Numbered from the stretch's first letter, positions 35,805 to 44,237 are shown. The stretch: 64,000 nt of DNA from Niabella beijingensis (GCF_020034665.1 NZ_JAIQDI010000001.1:3348001-3412000), one strand, 5' to 3'. Notes: generated by a model from the letters alone, not told the origin. Translations and numbers: made by a program.

Positions 35805-35972
35805 GGTGCTTGCGGTGCTGACGGAATTGAACGAACGATGTGGAAAAATCCTCTGGCAGCCCGTTGTTCCGGTTTTGGACCACAGGGCCTACCTTTACAG
35901 GAACGGTTTCATCACCCTGCAAGGGTACATGAAGGAACGGGTACGGTTATGTATTAATCAATATAATGATAT

Positions 35973-36365
35973 ATGAAAAAAATTGAAGTAAAGCATCCCG
36001 ATCGTGATCCGGGATTTTCCACCGGTGCTTTTTCTGACGGGGTTATTGCAGATGGATGGCTGTATGTAAGCGGACAGGCCGCAGTTGATTTTAAGACCTC
36101 CACCTTTGTCAGCGGCACTATTGAAGAGGAGACAACGCTGACGCTGAATAACCTGAGGGCCATTATTGAAGCAGCAGGCGCCACACTGGATGATGTGGTG
36201 AAGTGTACGGTGCACCTGGCGGATATCCGTGAGTTCGACCGGTACAATGTGGTATATAACAGTTATTTTACCGGGATAAAACCGGCACGCACCACGGTGC
36301 AGTCCCTTATGGCCAATAATATTAAAGTGGAAATTGATTGTATTGTAAAACTCCCGGCTAAATAG
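35973..36365 (+). CDS. RidA/YjgF-family enamine/imine deaminase
   Basis: RidA proteins hydrolyse reactive enamines/imines such as 2-aminoacrylate that leak from PLP enzymes, releasing 2-keto acids. The 130-residue length and the typical blocks are present: FSDGVIADGWLYVSGQAAVD (about 17-36), TLNNLRAIIEAAGATLDDVVKCTVHLAD (about 52-79) and the C-terminal NIKVEIDCIVKL. The catalytic Arg of canonical RidA (in PARTTV) is kept as KPARTTVQSL. It starts a same-strand run with the D-threonine-aldolase-like gene 6 bases downstream, a sensible pairing because that PLP enzyme could generate such enamines. Confidence 0.9.
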   Translation: MKKIEVKHPDRDPGFSTGAFSDGVIADGWLYVSGQAAVDFKTSTFVSGTIEEETTLTLNNLRAIIEAAGATLDDVVKCTVHLADIREFDRYNVVYNSYFTGIKPARTTVQSLMANNIKVEIDCIVKLPAK

Positions 36366-36371
36366 ATCCCG

Positions 36372-37481
36372 ATGGAAGAGCAAGCCTGGTATACCATCCG
36401 CAATGCAGATACGATCGACACGCCGGCACTGGTGTTATACCCGGATCGGATCCGGGAGAACATCGACGCTGCGGTCGAGATGTTGAGCCGCCGCGAACGG
36501 CTGCGCCCGCATGTAAAAACGCATAAGTCGGCGGAGGTCATAAAGCTGTTGCTGGCAGCGGGTATACAACGGTTTAAATGTGCCACGCTTGCAGAAGCCG
36601 CCCTGCTTGCAGATACAGGTGCGCGCGATATCCTGCTGGCCTATCCGCCCACCGCCGCAAAGCTCAGCCGCTGGCTGGAGCTGGTACGAAAGTTCAGCGG
36701 GGTCACTTTTTCCTGCCTGGTGGATAATACCGGTACCGGTACCCTGCTTTCGGAGGCCGCTCAAAAAGCCGGGATAACGCTGCTTGTATACATCGACCTC
36801 AACGTGGGAATGGACCGAACGGGTATCAAACCGGATGCAGGTGCACTGGAATTGTATGAAACCCTGACCCGCATGCCCGGGCTTCGTGTGGAAGGCCTGC
36901 ATGCATATGACGGGCACATCAATGAAACGGAGATAGCACAGCGGCAGAACAGTTGTACCCGGGCATTTGCCCCTGTATATTTTTTACAAACGTTGCTGAA
37001 GGAAAGGGGCTATCCGCAGGTGAACGTGATCGCAGGCGGATCACCGACCTTTTCTGTTCATGCCGCCACGCCGGATGTTGAATGCAGTCCCGGTACGTTT
37101 GTTTACTGGGATAAGGGATACCAGGAGCTGTTGCCGGATCTGCCCTTTATCCCGGCGGCACTGGTACTGGCACGTATCATTTCCCTGCCCACGCCGGACC
37201 AGGTATGTATCGACCTGGGTTATAAATCGATCGCCGCAGAACAGCCCATCGGCCGGCGGGTGTTCTTTTTAAATGCCCCCGGGCTGAAAATGCTCCGGCA
37301 CAGCGAAGAGCACCTGGTTGCCGAAACCGCCCCAAACCATCAGTGGAAGATCGGGGATTTGTTGTACGGCCTGCCCTGGCATATCTGTCCAACGGTAGCC
37401 CTCTACCAGCATGCGGAGGTGATCGTTGGCGGAGTTAAAAGCGGGGTGTGGCCGGTAGCCGGAAAGGATTATGTGCTCTGA
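36372..37481 (+). CDS. D-threonine aldolase/D-serine dehydratase-like PLP enzyme
   Basis: A 369-residue fold-type III PLP enzyme of the D-TA/DSD1 family. The alanine-racemase-like barrel starts with IDTPALVLYPDRIREN. The PLP lysine is in LRPHVKTHK (Lys49). The metal-binding HxC of this family is at His337 and Cys339 (LPWHICPTVAL). Family members cleave D-threonine-type 3-hydroxy amino acids or dehydrate D-serine; sequence alone does not decide which. It starts 6 bases after ridA and is followed by dehydrogenase and dipeptidase genes, so the cluster may break down D-amino-acid-containing peptides. Confidence 0.88.
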   Translation: MEEQAWYTIRNADTIDTPALVLYPDRIRENIDAAVEMLSRRERLRPHVKTHKSAEVIKLLLAAGIQRFKCATLAEAALLADTGARDILLAYPPTAAKLSRWLELVRKFSGVTFSCLVDNTGTGTLLSEAAQKAGITLLVYIDLNVGMDRTGIKPDAGALELYETLTRMPGLRVEGLHAYDGHINETEIAQRQNSCTRAFAPVYFLQTLLKERGYPQVNVIAGGSPTFSVHAATPDVECSPGTFVYWDKGYQELLPDLPFIPAALVLARIISLPTPDQVCIDLGYKSIAAEQPIGRRVFFLNAPGLKMLRHSEEHLVAETAPNHQWKIGDLLYGLPWHICPTVALYQHAEVIVGGVKSGVWPVAGKDYVL

Positions 37482-37525
37482 GTAAGCACTTTTAAAAAGC
37501 TATCACAGTCGTTAAAAATAAATCT

Positions 37526-38524
37526 ATGTCAACAGAAACAAACGATTTTCCCGTGGCGGTAGTGGGCCTGGGGCTGATGGGATGCAGCATCACTACCTGT
37601 TTGCTTATGGCAGGGCATCCGGTGATTGCCTTGGCACCTATTCCTGAAGATCTGGAGCATGCGGAAAAGCGGATCCGCACGCACCTCCATAAATCAAAAC
37701 AGGAAGGACTGTTAACGCGGGAGCCGGAATTTTTTTTACAAGGCCTTACCATCACCGGCGATTATGAAAAGCTAAAGGATTGCCGGCTGGTTATCGAATG
37801 CACCATCGAGAACCTGGAGATCAAGAAAACGGTGTACGGAAAAATTGAAGCCGTTATTGCAGCGGATGCCTTGATGGCCAGCAATACTTCTGCCATACCC
37901 ATCAGTATTCTGCAGCAGCTGACACAGCACCCGGAGCGTTTTTTCGGACTGCACTGGGCAGAGCCCTCGCATACCACGCGCTTTCTGGAAGTGATCTGCG
38001 GCGACCGCAGCGATGAAGCAATGGGAGAACAGCTGTATACACTGGCGCATCAATGGGGTAAGGAGCCTACGTTGGTACGTAAGGACATCCGGGGCTTTAT
38101 CACCAACCGGCTGATGTATGCCCTTTACCGCGAAGCCTTTTACCTGGTGGAGAACGGGTATGCGACAATAGAGGATGTGGACCGCGCCTGCCGGAATAAC
38201 CCGGGATACTGGATGACGCTTGCCGGCGTGTTCCGCTGGATGGATCTTACCGGTGTACCGGCTTACCTTACGGTGATGAAAGATCTCTGGCCCACGCTGA
38301 GCAATACCACAGAAGCACCACAGCTGATCAAAGATATTGTGGCTGCCGGCGGGCGGGGTGTGGCTAATGGGAAAGGCTTCTATGAGTACACACCGGAAGA
38401 AGCGCGGCTTTGGGAGGAAACCTTTTCCGCCTTTAGTTTTGAAATAAGGGACCTGGCGCTGAAATACCCGGCAGACGTGGTAAAGCGGCGGCTGGCAGAA
38501 AAAGAAACAGCTGTAACTAAATAA
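37526..38524 (+). CDS. 3-hydroxyacyl-CoA dehydrogenase-like oxidoreductase
   Basis: A 332-residue NAD-dependent dehydrogenase. The N-terminal Rossmann domain shows VVGLGLMGCSITTCLLMAGH (about 11-30). IECTIENLEIKK, ASNTSAIPISIL and FFGLHWAEPSH carry the Glu, Ser/Asn and His expected in this family. The C-terminal helical domain has DIRGFITNRLMYALYREA and GKGFYEY. Its place between the D-TA-like and dipeptidase genes suggests a 3-hydroxy acid substrate rather than fatty-acid beta-oxidation, for which no partner genes are nearby. It starts 44 bases after the D-TA-like gene. Confidence 0.88.
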   Translation: MSTETNDFPVAVVGLGLMGCSITTCLLMAGHPVIALAPIPEDLEHAEKRIRTHLHKSKQEGLLTREPEFFLQGLTITGDYEKLKDCRLVIECTIENLEIKKTVYGKIEAVIAADALMASNTSAIPISILQQLTQHPERFFGLHWAEPSHTTRFLEVICGDRSDEAMGEQLYTLAHQWGKEPTLVRKDIRGFITNRLMYALYREAFYLVENGYATIEDVDRACRNNPGYWMTLAGVFRWMDLTGVPAYLTVMKDLWPTLSNTTEAPQLIKDIVAAGGRGVANGKGFYEYTPEEARLWEETFSAFSFEIRDLALKYPADVVKRRLAEKETAVTK

Positions 38525-38536
38525 AAGTACGGTTAC

Positions 38537-39610
38537 ATGTTAATGATTGATGCACACCTGGACCTGGCAATGAACGCCCTGGAATGGAACCGCGACCTGC
38601 AACTGCCGGTTGTGGCCATCCGTGAAAGGGAGGCCGGACTTACCGACAAACCCGACCGTGCCAAAGGCGTGGTGGCGCTGCCGGAGCTGCGGGCCGGCAA
38701 CATCGGTATTGTGGTGGCCACACAGATAGCGCGGTATGTGGAGCAGGGCAGTAACCTGCCCGGCTGGCACTCGCCACAGCAGGCCTGGGCACAGGCGCAG
38801 GGCCAGCTGGCCTGGTATAAGGCGATGGAAGATGCGGGTCAAATGGTGCAGCTCACCCATCTTGAAAAACTGGAGCAACACCTGGCACTGTGGAACGATC
38901 CTGCAGTAAGCAATACAGAAAAACCCGTAGGCTTTGTATTAAGCCTGGAAGGGGCCGATTCGCTGGTCAACCTTTCTTACCTGGAGAAAGCCTATGCCGG
39001 TGGCTTGCGGGTGATCGGCCCGGCGCATTACGGTCCGGGAAGGTATGCCCCCGGTACGGGCGAAACCGGCGGACTGACACCATGGGGCATCGAACTGCTA
39101 AAAGAGATGGATGCGCTGAAGATGATACTGGATGTTACCCACCTTACGGATGAAGGCTTCCGGCAGGCTATGGACCTGTATAAAGGTCCGCTCTGGGCCA
39201 GTCACCACAATTGCCGTGCCCTCGTACAGCACCAGCGGCAGCTTTCGGACGACCAGATAAAGCAACTGATCCAACGTGGCGCCATCATCGGCGGCGCGCT
39301 GGATGCCTGGATGCTGGTGAACGACTGGCAGCGCGGTGTTTCCAATCCCGTAACCCGCAATGTAAGCCTGGAGCTGCTGGTGGATCATTTTGATCATATC
39401 TGCCAGCTGGCGGGCAACAGTCAGCACGTTTGCATTGGCAGCGACCTGGACGGGATGTTTGGAAAAGAGCAATGCCCCTACGATATGGAAACCATTGCCG
39501 ATCTCCCCTCACTGGCAGGTATGCTGGAGCGGCGGGGGTATACGGACACGGATATAAAAAATATTTTTCATGATAACTGGCTGCGGTTTGTACGGAAGGC
39601 CTGGTCCTGA
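38537..39610 (+). CDS. Membrane-dipeptidase-family (M19) dipeptidase
   Basis: A 357-residue zinc peptidase of family M19, enzymes that cleave dipeptides and often accept a D-residue at the C-terminal position. Metal ligands are visible: IDAHLDLAMN (HxD at the start), SLEGADSL (bridging Glu), LDVTHLTDEGF (His), WASHHNCRAL (His) and IGSDLDGMFG (Asp). No signal peptide is seen, so it is probably cytoplasmic. It starts 12 bases after the dehydrogenase gene. Tolerance of D-residues by this family fits a cluster for D-amino-acid-containing peptides. Confidence 0.92.
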   Translation: MLMIDAHLDLAMNALEWNRDLQLPVVAIREREAGLTDKPDRAKGVVALPELRAGNIGIVVATQIARYVEQGSNLPGWHSPQQAWAQAQGQLAWYKAMEDAGQMVQLTHLEKLEQHLALWNDPAVSNTEKPVGFVLSLEGADSLVNLSYLEKAYAGGLRVIGPAHYGPGRYAPGTGETGGLTPWGIELLKEMDALKMILDVTHLTDEGFRQAMDLYKGPLWASHHNCRALVQHQRQLSDDQIKQLIQRGAIIGGALDAWMLVNDWQRGVSNPVTRNVSLELLVDHFDHICQLAGNSQHVCIGSDLDGMFGKEQCPYDMETIADLPSLAGMLERRGYTDTDIKNIFHDNWLRFVRKAWS

Positions 39611-39639
39611 ATGCAGGAAGCCGCAAGCACTCAACAATA

Positions 39640-39948
39640 ACGGTATTTTTTAATAGCCCGGCTTCAGTGCCTATGGCAACAGTCTTGCGTCGCACTCGTC
39701 GGCACCTCAGTACAGGGCGGCTTTTATGAGCCGAGCCTACAGCTCTCAGCGTTCCATTGATGGCAGGAATCAACAAACTGAAGTTTGTTGTTGGAAGATG
39801 AAGACGAGGCGCAGCCTCTTTCACTTACCTGCCTCGCAAGTCTCCCCGCCCCTGCAATACCATCATTCCAGCTTCACAACCAAATTCTATCTTGCCTGGC
39901 CGAAGGCAGGTACCAGGTCAAGGTCATCGACCTGACTGAACTCTAAAC
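39640..39948. repeat. Mosaic of short hairpins, 5' part
   Basis: Non-coding sequence packed with short perfect hairpins having 2-4 base loops. Examples are CAACAAACT-GA-AGTTTGTTG (39771-39790) and GAGGC-GCA-GCCTC (39806-39818). A CAGGTC/GACCTG pair lies near 39914-39934. It directly follows the dipeptidase gene and runs into the 160-bp repeats. Confidence 0.65.
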
Positions 39949-40333
39949 TCCGGAATTGATTCCGGATGCCGGAACATGCTACAGGGCATAAGAGTGCCGT
40001 AGGCACGGCCCCTAACGGTACTCACCAGTCCTGCAAGATCCTCCTGGTTGCACAGCAGCCGGCGTCTGCACCACCCAAAAGGGGGCATTGGCCCGGCATA
40101 TAACTACAACCCGGAATTGATTCCGGATGCTAAAACAGGCTATAGGCATAAGAGTGCCGTAGACACGGTCCCCAACGGCACTCGCCAGTCCTGCAAGATC
40201 CTCCTGGTTGCACAACAGCCGGCGTCTGCACCATCCTCTCAATACAAAAGGGCCATCGGCCCGGCGATTTCTGCAACTCCGGAATTGATTCCGGAGACCA
40301 CAACGTGCTACAGGACGGGAGTGCCGTAGGCAC
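39949..40333. repeat. About 2.5 copies of a 160-bp hairpin-rich tandem repeat
   Basis: Each unit begins with TCCGGAATTGATTCCGGA (39949-39966, 40110-40126, 40278-40295). Next comes AAGAGTGCCGTAGGCACG with the stem GTGCC-GTA-GGCAC (39994-40006, 40154-40166 degenerate, 40321-40333), then CAGTCCTGCAAGATCCTCC and CAGCCGGCGTCTGCACCA, and a GGCC-x-GGCC stem. The spacing is about 160-168 bases. Frames open through it on both strands are by-products of the repeat. Confidence 0.8.
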
Positions 40334-40430
40334 GATCTGTAAAGGGGCTCACTTCTGCCGTCAGTCCTGTTTGTACCATATCTGTGCAGGAGCGGTAGAT
40401 GAATTATGATCGGAGAATACTGCAGCCCGG

Positions 40431-40814
40431 TTGCACAGTCCGCTGGTACTGGAGGAGGCATTGCTGCGGCATCCCAGGCTGCGGATTTATGCCATGCATG
40501 CCGGATGGCCGATACTGGATGATATGCTGCCCACTATGTATACAGATCCCCAGTTATATGTTGATATTGGGATGATCTGTTATATGATACCCCGCAAAGG
40601 GTTTTATTATCTGGAGCAGCTGGTGAATGAAAGATTTGGCAGGCGCATTATGTTTGGTTCAGATAACATGATATGGCCACAGGCAGTTGAGCTGGGTATT
40701 GCCGCTATTAATAAGGCCCCCTTTCTTTCGGCCGCTGAAAAGCGGGATATCCTTTTTAATAATGCAGCCCGGTTTCTTCGCCTGACGGAGAAAGAAATAA
40801 AGGCGATGCAGTAG
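40431..40814 (+). pseudogene. Amidohydrolase fragment, C-terminal part only
   Basis: About 127 codons match the last part of a TIM-barrel amidohydrolase (amidohydrolase-2 type). AMHAGWPILDDML contains a metal-ligand His, GRRIMFGSDNMIWPQ the catalytic Asp, and AAEKRDILFNNAARFLRL the usual C-terminus. The N-terminal two-thirds, including the first HxH metal motif, is absent. The hairpin repeat array lies immediately upstream in its place. There is no credible start codon or ribosome-binding site, so I call it a truncated remnant, probably once part of the ridA-dipeptidase cluster. Confidence 0.75.
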
Positions 40815-41166
40815 CGTTCTGCTTACGATGCATCCCAGGCTTATCGGACCACAGGTATCGATATCTGCACCGATTTCAGCCGGATGAATGGCTTTTTATT
40901 TTTAATATCCCCCAAAAAACAATAAACCAATCGGTTAACAGCTGTTGCAAACCTGCCTGTTGCAACGTTTAATGCAGGAATAAAGATCGCAACAGGGTGT
41001 AGGGGAGCAGTCAGCCGCAAAAAGACCGGGCAGGACCGGGAACAGGCGGCTGTCGGTTATTTGGGTCCGTTGGTATTGATTGACCGATAAATCCCGTATA
41101 AACCACTGATAGTTGTTTAAAAACAACAGAAAGTAGTGTTGCTGCAACCATAAGTTGCTGCTTTTT
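40815..41166. other. Non-coding gap with small palindromes
   Basis: No gene is seen. It holds a 7-bp inverted repeat CAGCCGC/GCGGCTG around 41011-41054 and a near-perfect 16-base palindrome GTTGTTTAAAAACAAC at 41112-41127. The second lies about 40 bases upstream of the promoter of the next gene and may be a regulator site. Confidence 0.4.
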
Positions 41167-41199
41167 TTTGGAACCGGGGTGTGGATCGGGGCACCTTTG
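41167..41199 (+). promoter_or_regulatory. Promoter of the HTH/pentapeptide gene
   Basis: TTTG at 41167-41170 and CACCTTTG at 41192-41199 are separated by 21 bases, the same -33/-7 arrangement as at mreB. The ATG follows at 41227. Confidence 0.5.
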
Positions 41200-41226
41200 T
41201 GGGATCAAAAAATAAAACAGTCGTAT

Positions 41227-42138
41227 ATGTTAAATGCAAAAATCATTGGCAGCAGGATTACGGAAGCACGAAAAAAGATTAATATTTCCCAGGCACAGCT
41301 GGCGGAACAACTGTTCATCAGTTCCCAGGCTGTAGGAAAATGGGAGCGCGGGGAATCGATGCCCGACATTGTTACCTTTACCCGCCTTGCGGAACTGTTG
41401 CATGTGGATCTTAATTATTTTTCAACTGGTTTTTCGGATGCAGATCAGGTGTCTGTTGAATCCCCGGTTGCGCCTGTTGCTGGAGCTGATAACAACCAGC
41501 CGGCACCAGAAAGGGTACAAAAAAAGCGTGGCTGGGATATGTCGCTCGGCAACTGGGTGGATGCTGACTTTTCCGGTCTGGAGCACCTGCATGAAAAATT
41601 CAGCGGTTCTAATATGAGGCGTTGTAAGTTTATCGGTTCAGACCTGTCGGGGCTGCTTTTAAAAAGCAATCATGTTGATGGCTGTGATTTTTCCGGCTCT
41701 GATATCAACAGCAGCGAAATCCGGAACGCGCATCTGGTCAACAACCAGTTCAAATCCTGCTCACTGAAGGATACGGGCTTTTCAGGAAGTCATATCAGCG
41801 GCTGCGACTTTTCGGGCGCCGACTTTACCGGAGCATCATTTAAATCCTGCGATTTTGGAAAGAGTATCGTTGCCGATGTGACCTGGAATGGCACTTCTTT
41901 TACTACTTCCCAACTTACGGATATTGTTTTCGGAGGCAATATGGAGGATTGCTATTTTGAGAACTGTGCTTTTTCCAAAGTGACCTTTCAGAATGTAACG
42001 CTGATCAGCACGTTCTTTAAATGCAGGAGTCTGAAAAAGGTCCGGTTTATCGATTGCAAGGCAGACCGGCTGACCTACGAGTTCCTGAAGAACGGGAAAG
42101 CGGAGCTGAGCGGCGTTACGTTGATAACGCAACCGTGA
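41227..42138 (+). CDS. HTH XRE-type protein fused to pentapeptide-like repeats
   Basis: A 303-residue protein starting at the ATG 41227; the frame runs further up only from a TTG inside the promoter. The N-terminal domain (about 1-65) is a lambda-repressor-type helix-turn-helix: IGSRITEARKKINISQAQLA, SSQAVGKWERGESMPD. After a linker the region from about 105 to 285 consists of repeats with F or L every five residues (ADFSGLEHL, CDFSGSDIN, CDFSGADFTGASF, CYFENCAF), the pattern of pentapeptide-repeat beta-helices. It would be a DNA-binding regulator with a beta-helical sensing or protein-binding arm. The target and ligand are unknown. Confidence 0.82.
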   Translation: MLNAKIIGSRITEARKKINISQAQLAEQLFISSQAVGKWERGESMPDIVTFTRLAELLHVDLNYFSTGFSDADQVSVESPVAPVAGADNNQPAPERVQKKRGWDMSLGNWVDADFSGLEHLHEKFSGSNMRRCKFIGSDLSGLLLKSNHVDGCDFSGSDINSSEIRNAHLVNNQFKSCSLKDTGFSGSHISGCDFSGADFTGASFKSCDFGKSIVADVTWNGTSFTTSQLTDIVFGGNMEDCYFENCAFSKVTFQNVTLISTFFKCRSLKKVRFIDCKADRLTYEFLKNGKAELSGVTLITQP

Positions 42139-42214
42139 ATTGCTAAAAACAAGCCCTCCATCCCTGGGAGCAGCAACTCCTGTAAAAAATGTTGTATTGA
42201 CAAACTCCTCTATA

Positions 42215-42415
42215 ATGATACTGATATTTAAAACCAATATCTCCTGTCCGGTGGCTGCGGATAAGATCCTCCAACTGGTAAAGCAGCAGCAGGTTACCGC
42301 CTGCACGATAGACCTGGAAGATTGTGATAAGGTACTGCGTGTTGTGGGCGAGATCCCCAAAGATACTGTAGTGGACTGTGTGGCGCAAATGGGCTATGAA
42401 TGTGAGGAGTTGTAA
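42215..42415 (+). CDS. Small HMA-like domain protein lacking the second cysteine
   Basis: A 66-residue protein starting at ATG 42215. Its pattern (MILIFKTNISCPVAADKILQLV, then IDLEDCDKVLRVVG and IPKDTVVDCVAQMGYECEEL) matches the beta-alpha-beta fold of heavy-metal-associated (CopZ-like) domains. The metal site is normally CxxC, but here only the first Cys is present (SCPVAA). It might therefore not bind copper in the usual way, and may be a structural or degenerate relative. It lies 76 bases after the HTH/pentapeptide gene on the same strand, possibly co-transcribed. Confidence 0.6.
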   Translation: MILIFKTNISCPVAADKILQLVKQQQVTACTIDLEDCDKVLRVVGEIPKDTVVDCVAQMGYECEEL

Positions 42416-42427
42416 GGACAGGGCCCA

Positions 42428-42516
42428 TAGCTTATTTTCTCACAAATTCCACAGATCTGCACAGAAATTTTACGGACTTTTAGTCTGTGACCATCTGTGT
42501 GATCTGTGAGCATAAA
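42428..42516. repeat. CACAGAT/ATCTGTG hairpin repeat, copy 1
   Basis: CTCACAAATTCCACAGATCT on the left and TCTGTGTGATCTGTGAG on the right form a long imperfect hairpin. It is the same element as at 44128, 44308 and 59053. It lies after the HMA-like gene, before the converging serine hydrolase. Confidence 0.65.
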
Positions 42517-42604
42517 TAGTTGCCCGCAGATAAGCGCTGATGGACTGGCCTGTACATCGTCGGCGAAAAATAACCTGCGGAGTTCAGTTGGGGGAAACAA
42601 CGGG

Positions 42605-43996
42605 CTATTGCTTGTCCTGCGAACCCTCCACGCGCTTCCATTCAGCGTCTTTGCCGGAATTATTATACGTAACCAGCAGCATGCTGCCATCCGGTTGCTT
42701 CAACAGCTCGAATTTTATGGGGGTTTCTTTTGTGTAAAAATAATTTTCATTTGTGGCGTACAGTTTGATATCCGGAATGCCGGCTTTGGGACAGCGTACA
42801 TAGAGATCGCTGCCTTTCATGGTGAAGATCATTTGCCACTCTTCATTGTGTTTGTAAATGCCAACATATTGCTGAAGCATTTCTTTAGAAAGCCGAATGG
42901 AATGATCCAGTGACTTACCCATCGCAAGCCGCGCAATATCATTTGTAAGCAGGATCCAGTCGCGGTCCGTTTCATAACAATTGAACAGGGTAATAATGCG
43001 CAGGGTCCGATCCGGAATATAGACCAGGTCCGATTGGTAGCCATCGGTAGAACCGCTGTGCTCAATTGTTTTAGTACCGTCAATATCAGAGATAAACCAG
43101 CCATAGCCGTATTCACTCTGCTTGCCGTCACTGAGCCGGTAGGACTGTGTGGCCTTGTTGAGCCACCCGTTGCTGATCAGTTTGCCATCATATAATACCC
43201 GGTGCCAGCGAAGCAGGTCCCCGGCATTGGAAAGCAGGCCTCCGGCTGCATAAATGGAAGTGATCTCTTCCAGTTCGGCATCTTCGATCCTGCCATTGAG
43301 TTTTGAATAACCTTTTACGAGATGCAATGCCGGGCTGGCAACGCTTCCGTAAGAAGTATGCTGCAACCCTGCTACGTTAAAAATATGCATTTGCAAAAAA
43401 TCATTGTAAGACATACCGCTGACCTGCTCAATAATATAGCCCAGCAAATAGTAATTGGAGTTGCTGTACTGATATCGGGAACCGGGTTGAAATTGCAGGG
43501 GAGCATCCTGGAAATAGGAGATGCCTTCCCGGGGAGTATAATGGTCTTTTTCCAGGGCGGGATTTTCGATTTCAAAATAATTCTTTATCCCGGAGGTATG
43601 GGTTAGTAGTTGCGCTATGGTTACGGGGTATTTTTTTACCGGGAAATCGGGTATGTATTGTTGCAGCGTATCCTGTAGCTTCAGTTTGTTTTCCTGCACC
43701 AGCTGCAGGATGGCCAGTGCCGTAAAAGGTTTTGTAATCGAACCGATCCTGAAGATCCCATCCTTATCCATTTTTGTTTTGGTGGTTGTATTCTCATACC
43801 CGAAGGCTTTATGGTAAAGGATGCGGTCTCCCTGGGCCAGCAATATCACGGCACCTGGTGCAATATCCGGAAGCCGCTGTTCAACCAGCTGGTCTATGTC
43901 TTTTTCAATACTTCGGGAAAGGTTTTTCTGTGTAAGGGCAACCCTACTGTAGAAACAGGTACAGCACACAAGAAGTAGTTGAGGCAGAAGGCGCAT
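42605..43996 (-). CDS. Serine beta-lactamase-family hydrolase (class C/esterase type)
   Basis: A 463-residue exported serine hydrolase of the beta-lactamase/D-alanyl-peptidase fold. The start at 43996 gives a hydrophobic N-terminus (MRLLPQLLLVCCTCF). The catalytic SxxK is in IGSITKPF (Ser86, Lys89), followed by YxN in YQYSNSNYYLLG. HSGSTDGYQS takes the place of the KTG/HxG box. The last 100 residues form a beta domain resembling DUF3471. Natural substrates of this family include D-amino-acid peptides and esters. A role in beta-lactam resistance cannot be read from the sequence. It stands alone between two repeat elements. Confidence 0.85.
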   Translation of the reverse strand: MRLLPQLLLVCCTCFYSRVALTQKNLSRSIEKDIDQLVEQRLPDIAPGAVILLAQGDRILYHKAFGYENTTTKTKMDKDGIFRIGSITKPFTALAILQLVQENKLKLQDTLQQYIPDFPVKKYPVTIAQLLTHTSGIKNYFEIENPALEKDHYTPREGISYFQDAPLQFQPGSRYQYSNSNYYLLGYIIEQVSGMSYNDFLQMHIFNVAGLQHTSYGSVASPALHLVKGYSKLNGRIEDAELEEITSIYAAGGLLSNAGDLLRWHRVLYDGKLISNGWLNKATQSYRLSDGKQSEYGYGWFISDIDGTKTIEHSGSTDGYQSDLVYIPDRTLRIITLFNCYETDRDWILLTNDIARLAMGKSLDHSIRLSKEMLQQYVGIYKHNEEWQMIFTMKGSDLYVRCPKAGIPDIKLYATNENYFYTKETPIKFELLKQPDGSMLLVTYNNSGKDAEWKRVEGSQDKQ

Positions 43997-44127
43997 CACT
44001 GTTGATGTTGTTTTTGTACTATCAAATTTAAGGTATTGTTCTAAGTGGCTTTTAGGGTGCCCGCGGAAAAAAGCGCTGCTGTTCCTTGTTTTAACAAATG
44101 TTTCAAATTCAGATAAGGGGTTTAAGT

Positions 44128-44237
44128 TTTTCCCGCAGATCTGTTTTCTCACAGACTCCATGGATCTCCATGGAAGTTTTGGGAAGCTTTAGTCTGTGAA
44201 TGTCTGTGTGATCTGTGAGCGTAAAAGTTCCCGCAGG
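44128..44237. repeat. CACAGAT/ATCTGTG hairpin repeat, copy 2
   Basis: TTCCCGCAGATCTGTTTTCT, CACAGACTCCATGG and a right arm GTCTGTGTGATCTGTGAG fill the gap between the serine hydrolase and the GH109-like gene. It is in tandem with the copy at 44308. Confidence 0.7.

Noticed and set aside
39949..40333. Regular repeats considered as a CRISPR array
   Set aside because: Units are about 160 bases, contain several internal palindromes and have no unique 30-40 base spacers; no cas genes are near.
40012..40461. Open frames of 67-149 codons on both strands in the repeat array
   Set aside because: They repeat the same peptide at the repeat period and match no family; they are by-products of the hairpin repeats.
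42123..42134. GATAACGCAACC, an operator-like 12-mer
   Set aside because: It lies in the last codons of the HTH/pentapeptide gene, lacks the palindromic partner, and one match of this length can arise by chance.
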